From positions 49,731 to 113,730 of the forward strand of contig JACWER010000003.1 of the NCBI GenBank assembly GCA_014653385.1: a DNA stretch of 64,000 nucleotides, given 5' to 3'. Under the pieces are notes generated by a model, which saw only the letters and a program-made list of their open reading frames with translations, did no database searches and had not been told where the DNA came from. The DNA is from Pelagibacterales bacterium SAG-MED50 (GTDB taxonomy: Bacteria > Pseudomonadota > Alphaproteobacteria > Pelagibacterales > Pelagibacteraceae). Position 1 is the stretch's first letter, and the number at the start of each line of letters is the position of its first letter. This document shows, piece by piece, positions 44,049 to 52,766 of this stretch. The position numbers were made by a program, and so were the translations under genes.

Positions 44049-45044
44049 TTGAGTAGTTTAACAAAAAAAAATAGCGATACTTCTTTAAAGTTTGTTTATT
44101 CTGATAATAATTCTTTAAGCGTTATTTTTCATGATAACGAACTCTTGATTGGTGTAGTAGGTGAGTTTAATAAAAATTTAAAAGAATTAGAAAAAATTAC
44201 AGAAACAAGTTTATATTCTAGGGGTAATTCAATTCTAATTAAATCTAATCCTGGAAAAAATGAAATAGTCAAAAATGCAATAAAATTTTTAGCTAATCAA
44301 TTTATTAACAATGGCAGTATTGAAAATAAGGATATACTTTCATCAGTGGATAATTTTATGATCAATGAAAAAGTTAAAAATAATAATGTCACCGATATAA
44401 TCAAGACTCCAAAAAAATCAATTATTCCAAGATCAGAAAAACAAAAAGATTATGTAAGAGCCTTGAGACAAAGCGATATAATAATTTCTGCGGGTCCAGC
44501 AGGAACTGGTAAAACATTTTTAGCGGTAGCGGTAGGCCTTACAATGTTATTAGAAAAAAAAATTGAAAGAATTATCTTATCTAGACCAGCTGTTGAAGCG
44601 GGAGAAAGATTAGGATTTTTACCTGGTGACATGAAAGAAAAAGTTGACCCTTATTTAAGACCTTTATATGACTCATTGTATGATCTCTTTGATTTTGAAA
44701 AAATTCAAAGAATGATTGAAATTGGTGATATTGAAATAGCGCCACTTGCTTTTATGAGAGGAAGAACCTTAAAAAATTCATTTGCAATCTTAGATGAGTC
44801 GCAAAATGCAACAGACACTCAAATTAAGATGTTTTTAACTAGAATAGGAGAAAATTCTAAAATAGTTGTTAACGGAGATCCAACACAAATTGATTTACCA
44901 AATAAAAATATGTCTGGTTTAGTTAGATCAAAAGAATTATTAGGTCATTTAAATGAAATATCAGTTGTTGATTTTGATCATTCAGATGTGGTTAGGCATC
45001 CACTAGTTTCCAAAATAGTTAAAGCCTACTCAAAAAATGATTAG
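44049..45044 (+). CDS. phoH: PhoH-like ATPase
   Basis: A 331-residue PhoH/YbeZ protein, an ATPase that cooperates with the rRNA maturation nuclease YbeY. Motifs: Walker A A-G-P-A-G-T-G-K-T near residue 155, L-S-R-P-A-V-E-A-G-E-R-L-G-F-L-P-G-D near 178, and A-I-L-D-E-S-Q-N-A-T (Walker B) near 255. The start is a TTG at 44049, three bases after the miaB stop; the next in-frame ATG would remove most of the N-terminal domain. It overlaps ybeY by 8 bases. Confidence 0.93.
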   Translation: MSSLTKKNSDTSLKFVYSDNNSLSVIFHDNELLIGVVGEFNKNLKELEKITETSLYSRGNSILIKSNPGKNEIVKNAIKFLANQFINNGSIENKDILSSVDNFMINEKVKNNNVTDIIKTPKKSIIPRSEKQKDYVRALRQSDIIISAGPAGTGKTFLAVAVGLTMLLEKKIERIILSRPAVEAGERLGFLPGDMKEKVDPYLRPLYDSLYDLFDFEKIQRMIEIGDIEIAPLAFMRGRTLKNSFAILDESQNATDTQIKMFLTRIGENSKIVVNGDPTQIDLPNKNMSGLVRSKELLGHLNEISVVDFDHSDVVRHPLVSKIVKAYSKND

Positions 45045-45498
45045 TGTTGAAGTTTTCTCAGAAGAGAAAGCTTGGTCAAAAAAACTTAGAAAAAAAGAAC
45101 TTTTTTTCAAAGAAATTTGTAATTTCTTCCCTCGAAAATACCGATTTCCTAACAAGAAAATAACCCTTTCTTTACTTCTCTCTAATAATAAATGTATCAA
45201 AAAATTAAATAAGAATTTTAGAAATAAAAATAAGTCTACAGATATTCTTTCATTTCCTTTAGCAAAAAAAACATCAATAACTAAAAGTACTTATATTGGA
45301 GATATTACAATTAGTTATAATTTCATGAACAAACCTAAATCACAAAATATTAAAAACTTTAAAGAAAAAGTAGTTAAAACTTTTATTCATGGATATCTTC
45401 ACTTATTAGGTTTTGACCATATAAAAGATAAAGATTATAGAAGGATGGTTAGTGAGGAAGAAAAAATATATAAATCTGTAATTTCAAAGATTAACTAG
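45037..45498 (+). CDS. ybeY: Endoribonuclease YbeY
   Basis: Zinc-dependent RNase in 16S rRNA 3'-end maturation and ribosome quality control. The 153 residues carry the metal motif H-G-Y-L-H-L-L-G-F-D-H near 114-124 (H-x3-H-x5-H) and the F-R-N-K-N-K-S-T-D-I-L-S-F-P-L segment near residue 60. It is co-expressed with phoH (8-base overlap) and followed by lnt after one base. The corC/hlyC haemolysin-like gene that normally stands between ybeY and lnt is absent. Confidence 0.94.
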   Translation: MISVEVFSEEKAWSKKLRKKELFFKEICNFFPRKYRFPNKKITLSLLLSNNKCIKKLNKNFRNKNKSTDILSFPLAKKTSITKSTYIGDITISYNFMNKPKSQNIKNFKEKVVKTFIHGYLHLLGFDHIKDKDYRRMVSEEEKIYKSVISKIN

Positions 45499-45499
45499 G

Positions 45500-47044
45500 T
45501 TGATAAAAAAAAAATACATTGAGATAGTTTTTTTAATAATTTTAGGCACATTCTCATCTTTAAGTTTACCTCCCTATGATTACTTAATAATAAATTTTTT
45601 TACCTTTAGTACATTTTTTATATTCCTGTTTAAAAAATCTAAAATTACCCAAAGTAAAAAACATTTCTTTATTTATGGGTGGCTATTTGGATTTGGTTAT
45701 TTTTTATCAAGCTTGTATTGGATATCCATATCTTTAACATTTGATCAAAATTTTAAATTTTTAATTCCTATAACTCTTATTTTAATACCTTCATTTCTGG
45801 GAATTTTTTATGGATTAGCTACTTTTTGTTTTATAATTTCAAATTCTAAAAAAATAGTTAGTTCTTTTTTAGTTTTTTCATTATTTTTTGCAGTTTTTGA
45901 ATTTATAAGAGGTTCAATTTTAACCGGTTTTCCATGGAATTTAATTGCTTATAGTTTTGTCAATCATTTAGAAATATTAAGTATTACCTCATTAATAGGA
46001 ACTTATGGATTTAATTTATTTTGCATTTCATTGTTTACTAGTCCCGCAATTTTTATATTAAGAGAAACAAAAAAAGATATAGCAGTGTGTGTTGTATTTC
46101 TAATTTTGCCATTTCTATTTTATTTATATGGATCATCTTATAAAGAAACATTTAACTCATCAGATGTTGTAAATTATGAATATAAAGTAAGAGCCATAGG
46201 TTCAAATATTAGTCTCGATAGATTTTATTCAAATATTGATCCAGTCTCAGTGATAAATGAATTGATTGATATAAGTCAGCCCACTAAAGATGACAAAACT
46301 ATATTTGTTTGGCCTGAAGGAATTCTACCTGATGTTTCTCAAGAAGAGTTAATTGAATTTAATTGGTTATTTGAAGATGCTTTTAGTAAAAATCATTTAT
46401 TATTCATTGGAATTAATAGTCAAAAAACAATCAAAGAAAAAATTAAATATTTCAACTCCTTATCAATTTATGATCATAATTTAGAAATATTAAATTTTTA
46501 CAACAAGATAAATCTAGTTCCTTTTGGTGAATTTTTACCTTTTGAAAATATTTTAAAAAAACTTGGTTTGAGTGTAATTACAAATAATTATCAATCATTT
46601 TCAAATGGCGACGATAGAAAAATTATAAAGATAAAAAAAGATGATTTTTCTTTAAAGATATTACCATTGATTTGTTATGAAATAATCTATTCAGGTAAAA
46701 TATTTAAAAACCAAAGTTTTGACTTAATAGTTAATATTTCTGAAGATGGTTGGTTTGGTACCTCAATAGGACCTAAACAACATTTTGCTCATAGTATATT
46801 TAGAGCAGTTGAAAGTGGCAAATATCTATTGCGTTCAGCAAATAATGGTATTGCTGCTATTGTTAATCCTTTAGGCGTTGTTGAACAAAAAGTTGAATAT
46901 GGTGAGGCAGGCTATGTTGACTTTAAAAAAGCCAAAAAAATACCACCAACATTATTTTCTAAATATGGAAATAAAATTTTTATAATATTAATTTTATTAT
47001 ATATTTTTATAATATTTTCATTTAATAGATTTGATAATGAGTAA
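45500..47044 (+). CDS. lnt: Apolipoprotein N-acyltransferase
   Basis: Adds the third acyl chain to lipoproteins in the inner membrane. The 514 residues have about six to eight membrane helices around a nitrilase-like periplasmic domain with the catalytic Glu in V-W-P-E-G near 274, Lys in the [10 protein letters not shown] segment near 335 and Cys in L-I-C-Y-E-I near 395, then S-E-D-G-W-F-G. The start is a TTG at 45500. Substrates in this window would include LptE, the DUF3576 and BON lipoproteins, and the product of 54918-55283. Confidence 0.94.
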   Translation: MIKKKYIEIVFLIILGTFSSLSLPPYDYLIINFFTFSTFFIFLFKKSKITQSKKHFFIYGWLFGFGYFLSSLYWISISLTFDQNFKFLIPITLILIPSFLGIFYGLATFCFIISNSKKIVSSFLVFSLFFAVFEFIRGSILTGFPWNLIAYSFVNHLEILSITSLIGTYGFNLFCISLFTSPAIFILRETKKDIAVCVVFLILPFLFYLYGSSYKETFNSSDVVNYEYKVRAIGSNISLDRFYSNIDPVSVINELIDISQPTKDDKTIFVWPEGILPDVSQEELIEFNWLFEDAFSKNHLLFIGINSQKTIKEKIKYFNSLSIYDHNLEILNFYNKINLVPFGEFLPFENILKKLGLSVITNNYQSFSNGDDRKIIKIKKDDFSLKILPLICYEIIYSGKIFKNQSFDLIVNISEDGWFGTSIGPKQHFAHSIFRAVESGKYLLRSANNGIAAIVNPLGVVEQKVEYGEAGYVDFKKAKKIPPTLFSKYGNKIFIILILLYIFIIFSFNRFDNE

Positions 47045-48206
47045 TTTAAAAAATTTTCTTTTTACAAGTGAGTCAGTATCCGAAGGTCATCCGGATAAAG
47101 TTTCAGATAGAATTTCAGATATGGTGGTCGATAGTTATCTATCTGGAGATCCATTCTCAAGAGTTGCATGTGAAACACTGACAACAACAAATAAAGTAGT
47201 TTTAGCAGGAGAAGTTAGAGGACCTGAAATAAAAAAAGATGAATTAATAGAAAAAGTTAGAAATTGCATAAAAGATATTGGATATGATCAAGAAGGTTTT
47301 ACTTGGAGAGAAGTAACAAAAATAGAAAGCCATCTTCACTCCCAATCTGCCGATATTGCAATGGGTGTAGACTCATCTGGAAATAAAGATGAGGGAGCTG
47401 GAGATCAAGGTATTATGTTTGGATATGCTTGTAATGAAACTGATGTTTTAATGCCAGCACCTATTCATTACTCCCATAAAATTTTAAGATTAATGGCAGA
47501 AGACAGAAAGTCAGGAAAGTTAAAAAATATAGAACCGGACAGTAAGAGCCAAGTTACTTTTGAATATGTGGATGGAAAACCTACTAGAGTAAAATCTGTA
47601 GTAATATCTTCTCAGCACTCTGCAGATGTTAATCAAACACAAGTTAGAGATTTATTGAGACCTTACATGTTGCAATCTATTCCATCAAATTTTCTTGAAG
47701 GTTTTAATGAGGATGAGTTTTATGTTAATCCGACAGGTAATTTTGTTATTGGAGGACCAGATGGAGATTGTGGGCTAACCGGAAGAAAAATTATAGTAGA
47801 TACTTATGGTGGTGCCGCACCTCATGGTGGAGGAGCTTTTTCTGGAAAAGATCCTACAAAAGTAGACAGATCTGCTGCTTATGCTGCAAGATATATTGCA
47901 AAAAATATTGTTGCTTCAAAAATTGCAGATAAGTGTTTAATTCAATTAGCTTATGCAATTGGTGTTTCTAAACCATTATCAATATATGTTGATTTGTTTG
48001 ATAACGATTTAGATAAAAATAAATTTGTTGTAGATAAGATAAATGAAAATTTTGATTTAAGTCCCCGAGGAATTAGAGAAATGCTAAATTTAAATAAACC
48101 GATATATGAGAAAACAGCTGCATACGGTCACTTTGGAAGAATACCAGATGATAATGGCTCATTTTCTTGGGAAAAAACGGATAAAATAAGCTATTTTTCG
48201 AAATAG
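47037..48206 (+). CDS. metK: S-adenosylmethionine synthetase
   Basis: Makes SAM from methionine and ATP. The 389-residue product starts at the ATG at 47037 (the frame extends two codons to a TTG). Signatures: [14 protein letters not shown] near residue 8, [11 protein letters not shown] near 119 and G-G-G-A-F-S-G-K-D near 260. It overlaps lnt by 8 bases, and no SAM riboswitch has room in front. It supplies SAM for the local methyltransferases and MiaB. Confidence 0.97.
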   Translation: MSNLKNFLFTSESVSEGHPDKVSDRISDMVVDSYLSGDPFSRVACETLTTTNKVVLAGEVRGPEIKKDELIEKVRNCIKDIGYDQEGFTWREVTKIESHLHSQSADIAMGVDSSGNKDEGAGDQGIMFGYACNETDVLMPAPIHYSHKILRLMAEDRKSGKLKNIEPDSKSQVTFEYVDGKPTRVKSVVISSQHSADVNQTQVRDLLRPYMLQSIPSNFLEGFNEDEFYVNPTGNFVIGGPDGDCGLTGRKIIVDTYGGAAPHGGGAFSGKDPTKVDRSAAYAARYIAKNIVASKIADKCLIQLAYAIGVSKPLSIYVDLFDNDLDKNKFVVDKINENFDLSPRGIREMLNLNKPIYEKTAAYGHFGRIPDDNGSFSWEKTDKISYFSK

Positions 48207-48262
48207 TTTCTGTTGAATTAAAAAAAAACTTTACTATATTCCTCTTACATTATGGAATTTAC

Positions 48263-48289
48263 AAAATGGGCATTAGCCCATTTTTTTTT
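48263..48289 (+). terminator. Rho-independent terminator between metK and nusA
   Basis: AAAATGGGC (48263-48271), loop ATTA, GCCCATTTT (48276-48284) and a T run to 48289 form a perfect 9-bp stem with U tract. It ends one base before the GGAG that serves as nusA ribosome binding site and 15 bases before the nusA ATG. It can end metK transcription and, for read-through or leader transcripts, act as an attenuator of nusA. Confidence 0.88.
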
Positions 48290-48304
48290 GGAGCAAACAA
48301 AAAC

Positions 48305-49858
48305 ATGTTAAATCAAAGAGCAGATAAACTTGAACTATTAAGAATTGCTGAAGCTGTTGCTTTAGAAAAATCTATTGATAAAGAACTAATTATTAGTTCT
48401 ATGGAAACTGGAATTGCAAAAGCAGCCAAATCTAAATTTGGTCAGGAAAATGAAATAAAAGTTTCAATTAATAGAGATAATGGTGAAATTGAAATTTTTA
48501 GAAAATTAATTGTTGCTGAAAACCCTGAAAATTCTAATACAGAAATTAAACTTGAAGACGCCATAAATCTTAATGAAATTAACAAAGATAAAGCAGTAGG
48601 AGATGAGGTGTTACAACCATTACCATCATTTGATTTTGGGAGAATTGCAGCTCAAACAGCAAAGCAAGTAATTAGTTTCAATGTAAGAGAAGCTGAAAGA
48701 GAAAGACAATATAATGATTTTATTGATAAAAAAGATTCAATTTTAAGTGGTATTGTTAAACGATTAGAATTTGGAAATGTAATTGCTGATCTTGGGCGTA
48801 CTGAGGCAATCATTCAGAAAAATGAAATGATACCGAGAGAAAATATTAAAGCTGGAGATAGAATTAAAGCTTATTGTTATGATGTAAGAAGAGAAACAAG
48901 AGGACAACAAATTTTCTTATCAAGAGCTCACCCAAAATTTATGGAAAAACTTTTTGTGCAAGAAGTACCTGAAATTTATGATGGATTAATTGAAATAAAA
49001 TCTTCATCAAGAGACCCAGGCAGTAGAGCAAAAATTTGTGTTAAAGCAGTTGATACATCCCTTGACCCAGTTGGAGCTTGTGTGGGTATGAGAGGTTCTA
49101 GAGTTCAAGCTGTTGTAAATGAATTACAAGGTGAAAAAATTGATATTGTAAATTGGTCAGAAGATCCAGCAATTTTAGTTTCGAATGCTTTATCACCAGC
49201 AGAAGTTCAAAGAGTAAACGTAGACTCAGAAAGAAAAAAATTAGATGTAATTTTAACTGAAGAAAATTTGAGTAAAGCTATTGGAAGAAGAGGTCAGAAC
49301 GTAAGACTTGCAACTAAGTTATTAAATTATGAAATTAATATAATGACTGATGCAGAGGACTCAGAAAGAAGACAATCTGAATTTAAAGAAAAAACAGAAA
49401 ACTTCGTAAAAAACTTAGAGTTAGACGAAACATTGGGTCAATTACTTGTTGCAGAAGGTTTTTCATCAATAGATGATATTAAAGACACAACCGTGGAAAG
49501 CTTAACGAAAATTGAGGGTATTGAAGATGATACAGCAAAAGCGTTAATAGAAAGAGCAAAAGAATTTCATCAAAAAGATCAAGAAGATATTTCAGAAAGA
49601 ATAAAAGAATTAGGTCTTCAAGATGCTTTGATAAATTTAAAAGGATTAACTCCTGGAATGTTAATGACTTTAGGCGATCAAAAAATTCTAACTTTAGAAG
49701 ATTTTGCTGATTTAGCATCTGATGAGTTAACAGGTGGATTTGATATCGTTAAAGGTGAAAGAGTAAAAATCCAAGGTTACCTTGAAGATTTTGCTTTATC
49801 AAAAGAAGAAGCGGATGAACTGATTATGTCTGCAAGAAATATTGTCTACAAAGATTGA
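48305..49858 (+). CDS. nusA: Transcription factor NusA
   Basis: Modulates pausing, termination and antitermination. The 517 residues include the N-terminal RNA-polymerase-binding domain, an S1 domain (G-I-V-K-R-L-E-F-G-N-V-I-A-D-L-G near 135), KH domains (D-P-V-G-A-C-V-G-M-R-G-S-R-V and A-I-G-R-R-G-Q-N-V near 325) and two C-terminal acidic helix-hairpin-helix repeats. The ATG at 48305 matches the family start and has GGAG before it; a frame start at 48266 lies inside the terminator stem. Unusually, rimP is not in front. Confidence 0.95.
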   Translation: MLNQRADKLELLRIAEAVALEKSIDKELIISSMETGIAKAAKSKFGQENEIKVSINRDNGEIEIFRKLIVAENPENSNTEIKLEDAINLNEINKDKAVGDEVLQPLPSFDFGRIAAQTAKQVISFNVREAERERQYNDFIDKKDSILSGIVKRLEFGNVIADLGRTEAIIQKNEMIPRENIKAGDRIKAYCYDVRRETRGQQIFLSRAHPKFMEKLFVQEVPEIYDGLIEIKSSSRDPGSRAKICVKAVDTSLDPVGACVGMRGSRVQAVVNELQGEKIDIVNWSEDPAILVSNALSPAEVQRVNVDSERKKLDVILTEENLSKAIGRRGQNVRLATKLLNYEINIMTDAEDSERRQSEFKEKTENFVKNLELDETLGQLLVAEGFSSIDDIKDTTVESLTKIEGIEDDTAKALIERAKEFHQKDQEDISERIKELGLQDALINLKGLTPGMLMTLGDQKILTLEDFADLASDELTGGFDIVKGERVKIQGYLEDFALSKEEADELIMSARNIVYKD

Positions 49859-49868
49859 GTGATGAGCT

Positions 49869-52085
49869 ATGGAAAAGAAAACAAAATTAACAATATCTGG
49901 CACAGCCAAAAAATCGTTTAAAAATATTGAAATTGCAAAATCTCAAGGAAAAAACTCTGTAGTAATTGAAAAACAACCAAGTAAATTTCCAAGCAGAGGT
50001 GGATCATCTAGACCTGGAGGCTTCAAGCCAAAAACTACCTCAACATTTAACAGAGGTGCTCCAGTAAAACCATCGTTTAAACCTAAATCACCCCCAATAA
50101 CAAATGATTTTGAGCGAAGAAAGCTGGCAGAGCAAAGAGCCACAAAGAGACTTAAAGGAGATGATAATAAAGATAAGAAAACATTAAAAACTGGAACTAA
50201 AAAAAGAGAATTAAAATTAACAGTCTCAAGAGCTTTAAGTGATGAAATTGAAGCAAGAGCAAGAAGTGAAGCTTCTGTTAAGAGAGCAAGGCAAAAAGAA
50301 AATAAAAATTTAACTAAAGAAGAGGCCCAAGAAAATTTAAAACCGATTAAACGAGATGTAAATATTCCAGAAGCTATTACGGTTAGAGAACTTGCTAACA
50401 GAATGGCTGAACAATCAAGTAACGTTATTAAGTTTTTATTTGGAATGGGTGTTACTGTAACTATCAATCAAACATTAGCTGCTGATACTGCTGAGTACTT
50501 AGTAAAAGAATTTGGACATAACCCAGTAAGAGAAGAAAAAGCTGAAGAAATAATTCAGAAGATTAAAGCTACTAGAGTTGAAAACTTAAAAAATAGACCA
50601 CCAATTATTACTGTTATGGGCCACGTAGATCATGGTAAAACTTCAGTATTAGATGTTTTAAGAAGTGCGAATGTTGTGTCAGGAGAATTTGGTGGAATTA
50701 CACAACACATTGGAGCTTATCAAATAGAAAGCCAATCTAATAAACTAACTTTTATTGATACACCGGGTCACGCAGCCTTTACTGAAATGAGAGCTAGAGG
50801 ATCAAAATTAACTGATGTGGTTGTTCTAGTTGTTGCAGCTGATGATGGTGTTAAACCACAAACAGTGGAGTCTATTAAACATGCCAAAGCTGCGAAGGTT
50901 CCAATTGTTGTAGCAATTAACAAATGTGATTTGCCAGATGCAGATCCACAAAAAATAAAAAACCAGTTATTAGAACATGAACTAATCGCAGAAGATTTAT
51001 CTGGAGACACTTTAATGGTTGAAATCTCAGCAACTACTAAAAAGAATTTAGACAAATTAGTTGAAGCAATCGTTTTACAAGCTGAAATATTAGATTTAAA
51101 AACTGATTTTGAATCAAAGGCTACAGGAATTGTATTAGAATCTAAAATTGATGTTGGAAGAGGACCTGTTGCAACAATCATAGTAACCACAGGAACTTTA
51201 AAAAAAGGCGACTTTTTTGTAAGTGGTTTGAAATGGGGAAAAGTTAGAGCAATAATTGATGATAATGGAAAAAATATTAATGAAGCACCTCCATCTGCTC
51301 CAGTTGAAATTTTAGGAATTAATGGTGCAGCAAAATCAGGTGATGATTTTATTGTTGTTGATAATGAAAAAGAGGCAAAAACTTTAAGCGAAAATAGAGC
51401 TCAAGAAAGTAAAGATACTAAAAATCCACTAACATTTGCTACCCAAGACTCAGCTTTTTCAGATAGTTCAGCAGAGGAATTAAATTTGATAATTAAATCA
51501 GATGTTCATGGATCATCAGAAGCAATTAAAAATGCAATAAGTCAAATTAAACATGATGAAGTTAAACCTAAAATAATTTTAGCAGATATTGGAATGATAA
51601 CAGAAACAGATGTTACTTTAGCTAAAGCTTCAAAGGCAGTTCTAATTGCGTTCAATGTTAAACCAAGCAAGGAAGCAAAAAAATTAGCAGAAAATGAAAA
51701 AATAAAAATTTCTTCTTATAATATTATCTATGAAGTTTTAGATTACATTAAACAAAAGATGTCAGGTTTGTTGTCACCTGATATTCAAGAAACTGTTACA
51801 GGTACAGCTCAAATTTTAGAAATATTTAAAGTTTCAGGAGCTGGAAAAGTGGCGGGATCAAAAGTGATGGAAGGAGAAATAACTACCGCTTCAGATGTTA
51901 GAATAATAAGAGATGGAGCAATCATTTATACTGGAAAAGTTGGAACTCTTTTTAGAGAAAAAAATCAGGTAAAACAGGTTAGTAACGGTCAAGAATGTGG
52001 AATTACCGTAAAAGATTATATGGATTTCCAAAAAAACGACACAATAGAATCGTTTAGTATAACATCAACTGATAGAATGATTTAA
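49869..52085 (+). CDS. infB: Translation initiation factor IF-2
   Basis: GTPase placing initiator tRNA on the small subunit. The 738 residues have a basic, low-complexity N-terminus (about 1-165), an IF2 N-domain with V-R-E-L-A-N-R-M near 176, and the G domain: G-H-V-D-H-G-K-T near 249, D-T-P-G-H near 296, N-K-C-D near 350. Domains II to IV follow. It is short for an alphaproteobacterial IF-2, mainly in the N-terminus. ylxR and a ribosomal L7Ae-like gene, often between nusA and infB, are absent. The stop shares one base with rbfA. Confidence 0.96.
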   Translation: MEKKTKLTISGTAKKSFKNIEIAKSQGKNSVVIEKQPSKFPSRGGSSRPGGFKPKTTSTFNRGAPVKPSFKPKSPPITNDFERRKLAEQRATKRLKGDDNKDKKTLKTGTKKRELKLTVSRALSDEIEARARSEASVKRARQKENKNLTKEEAQENLKPIKRDVNIPEAITVRELANRMAEQSSNVIKFLFGMGVTVTINQTLAADTAEYLVKEFGHNPVREEKAEEIIQKIKATRVENLKNRPPIITVMGHVDHGKTSVLDVLRSANVVSGEFGGITQHIGAYQIESQSNKLTFIDTPGHAAFTEMRARGSKLTDVVVLVVAADDGVKPQTVESIKHAKAAKVPIVVAINKCDLPDADPQKIKNQLLEHELIAEDLSGDTLMVEISATTKKNLDKLVEAIVLQAEILDLKTDFESKATGIVLESKIDVGRGPVATIIVTTGTLKKGDFFVSGLKWGKVRAIIDDNGKNINEAPPSAPVEILGINGAAKSGDDFIVVDNEKEAKTLSENRAQESKDTKNPLTFATQDSAFSDSSAEELNLIIKSDVHGSSEAIKNAISQIKHDEVKPKIILADIGMITETDVTLAKASKAVLIAFNVKPSKEAKKLAENEKIKISSYNIIYEVLDYIKQKMSGLLSPDIQETVTGTAQILEIFKVSGAGKVAGSKVMEGEITTASDVRIIRDGAIIYTGKVGTLFREKNQVKQVSNGQECGITVKDYMDFQKNDTIESFSITSTDRMI

Positions 52086-52453
52086 TGACTGATAGAATTG
52101 GAAAACCGATATCACAAAGACAGCTAAGAGTTGGAGAAATGATTAAGCAGTCTTTAAGCATGATTTTTATAAAAAATGAGGCTAAGGTCCCGAATTTAGA
52201 AACTAATACTATAACGGTTACTGAGGTGAGAATGAGTCAAGATTTGAAAATAGCAAAAGCATATGTTCTTCCTCTCGGAGGTAAAAATGCTGAAGAAGCT
52301 ATTGCTGTATTAAAAAAATACTCATTTTTAATTAGAAAAATTTTATCACAAAAAGTGGTTATGAAATTTTTACCAAAATTACTCTTTAGAAAAGACGAGT
52401 CTTTTGAGTATGCGGAAAAAATAGAAAACTTAATAAAACAAACAAATAAATAG
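52085..52453 (+). CDS. rbfA: Ribosome-binding factor A
   Basis: Assists late 30S assembly around helix 1 of 16S rRNA. The 122-residue product shows the KH-like pattern: R-Q-L-R-V-G-E-M-I-K near residue 13, the I-T-V-T-E-V-R-M-S-Q-D-L-K-I-A-K-A-Y-V near 44 and L-P-K-L-L-F-R-K-D-E-S near 95. Its start overlaps the infB stop. The usual downstream truB gene is absent and rpsO follows 12 bases later. Confidence 0.92.
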   Translation: MTDRIGKPISQRQLRVGEMIKQSLSMIFIKNEAKVPNLETNTITVTEVRMSQDLKIAKAYVLPLGGKNAEEAIAVLKKYSFLIRKILSQKVVMKFLPKLLFRKDESFEYAEKIENLIKQTNK

Positions 52454-52465
52454 GAAAAAAGAGGC

Positions 52466-52714
52466 ATGAATAAAAAGGCGCAAGAATTAGCAATGCACGA
52501 AAAAGACACTGGATCTTCAGAGGTTCAGATTGCTTTGCTAACAGAGAAAATTGAAACTCTCTCTACACATATTAAACAATTCAAAAAAGATAAACATTCA
52601 TCTGTTGGATTGTTGAGGGCGGTAAATAGAAGAAAGAAATTGTTAGAATACCTCAAAAATACAAAAATGGATTCTTACAAAAATGTACTGTCGAAATTGG
52701 GATTAAGAAAATAA
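52466..52714 (+). CDS. rpsO: 30S ribosomal protein S15
   Basis: Primary 16S rRNA-binding protein. The 82-residue product matches the family through D-T-G-S-S-E-V-Q-I-A near residue 15, L-T-x-H and H-S-S-V-G-L-L-R-A-V-N-R-R-K-K-L-L-x-Y-L near 44-62. The common length is 88-89; the first few residues are missing relative to E. coli S15, with no better upstream start. It precedes pnp, the classic pairing, separated by 52 bases of purine-rich leader. Confidence 0.95.
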   Translation: MNKKAQELAMHEKDTGSSEVQIALLTEKIETLSTHIKQFKKDKHSSVGLLRAVNRRKKLLEYLKNTKMDSYKNVLSKLGLRK

Positions 52715-52734
52715 AGATCAAGATAGATAGAATG

Positions 52735-52752
52735 GAACGAAACGAACGAAAC
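52735..52752 (+). repeat. Tandem 9-base repeat in the pnp leader
   Basis: GAACGAAAC occurs twice in tandem (52735-52743, 52744-52752), followed by similar GAAATGGAAATGAA up to the pnp ATG at 52767. The leader from 52715 is almost all purine on the plus strand. It could stay unpaired, helping ribosome loading or PNPase binding; no hairpin is evident. Function is inference. Confidence 0.6.
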
Positions 52753-52766
52753 GAAATGGAAATGAA

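Noticed and set aside
46950..47036. SAM riboswitch in front of metK
   Set aside because: metK overlaps the lnt coding end and there is no leader that could hold one.
48266..48304. Longer NusA reading frame beginning M-G-I-S-P-F-F-F
   Set aside because: Those codons are the terminator stem and T run; the NusA family starts at the ATG at 48305, which has GGAG in front.
50768..51190. 140-residue minus-strand frame inside infB (and a similar one at 49943-50467)
   Set aside because: Both are antisense to conserved IF-2 codons and have no family features or start signal.
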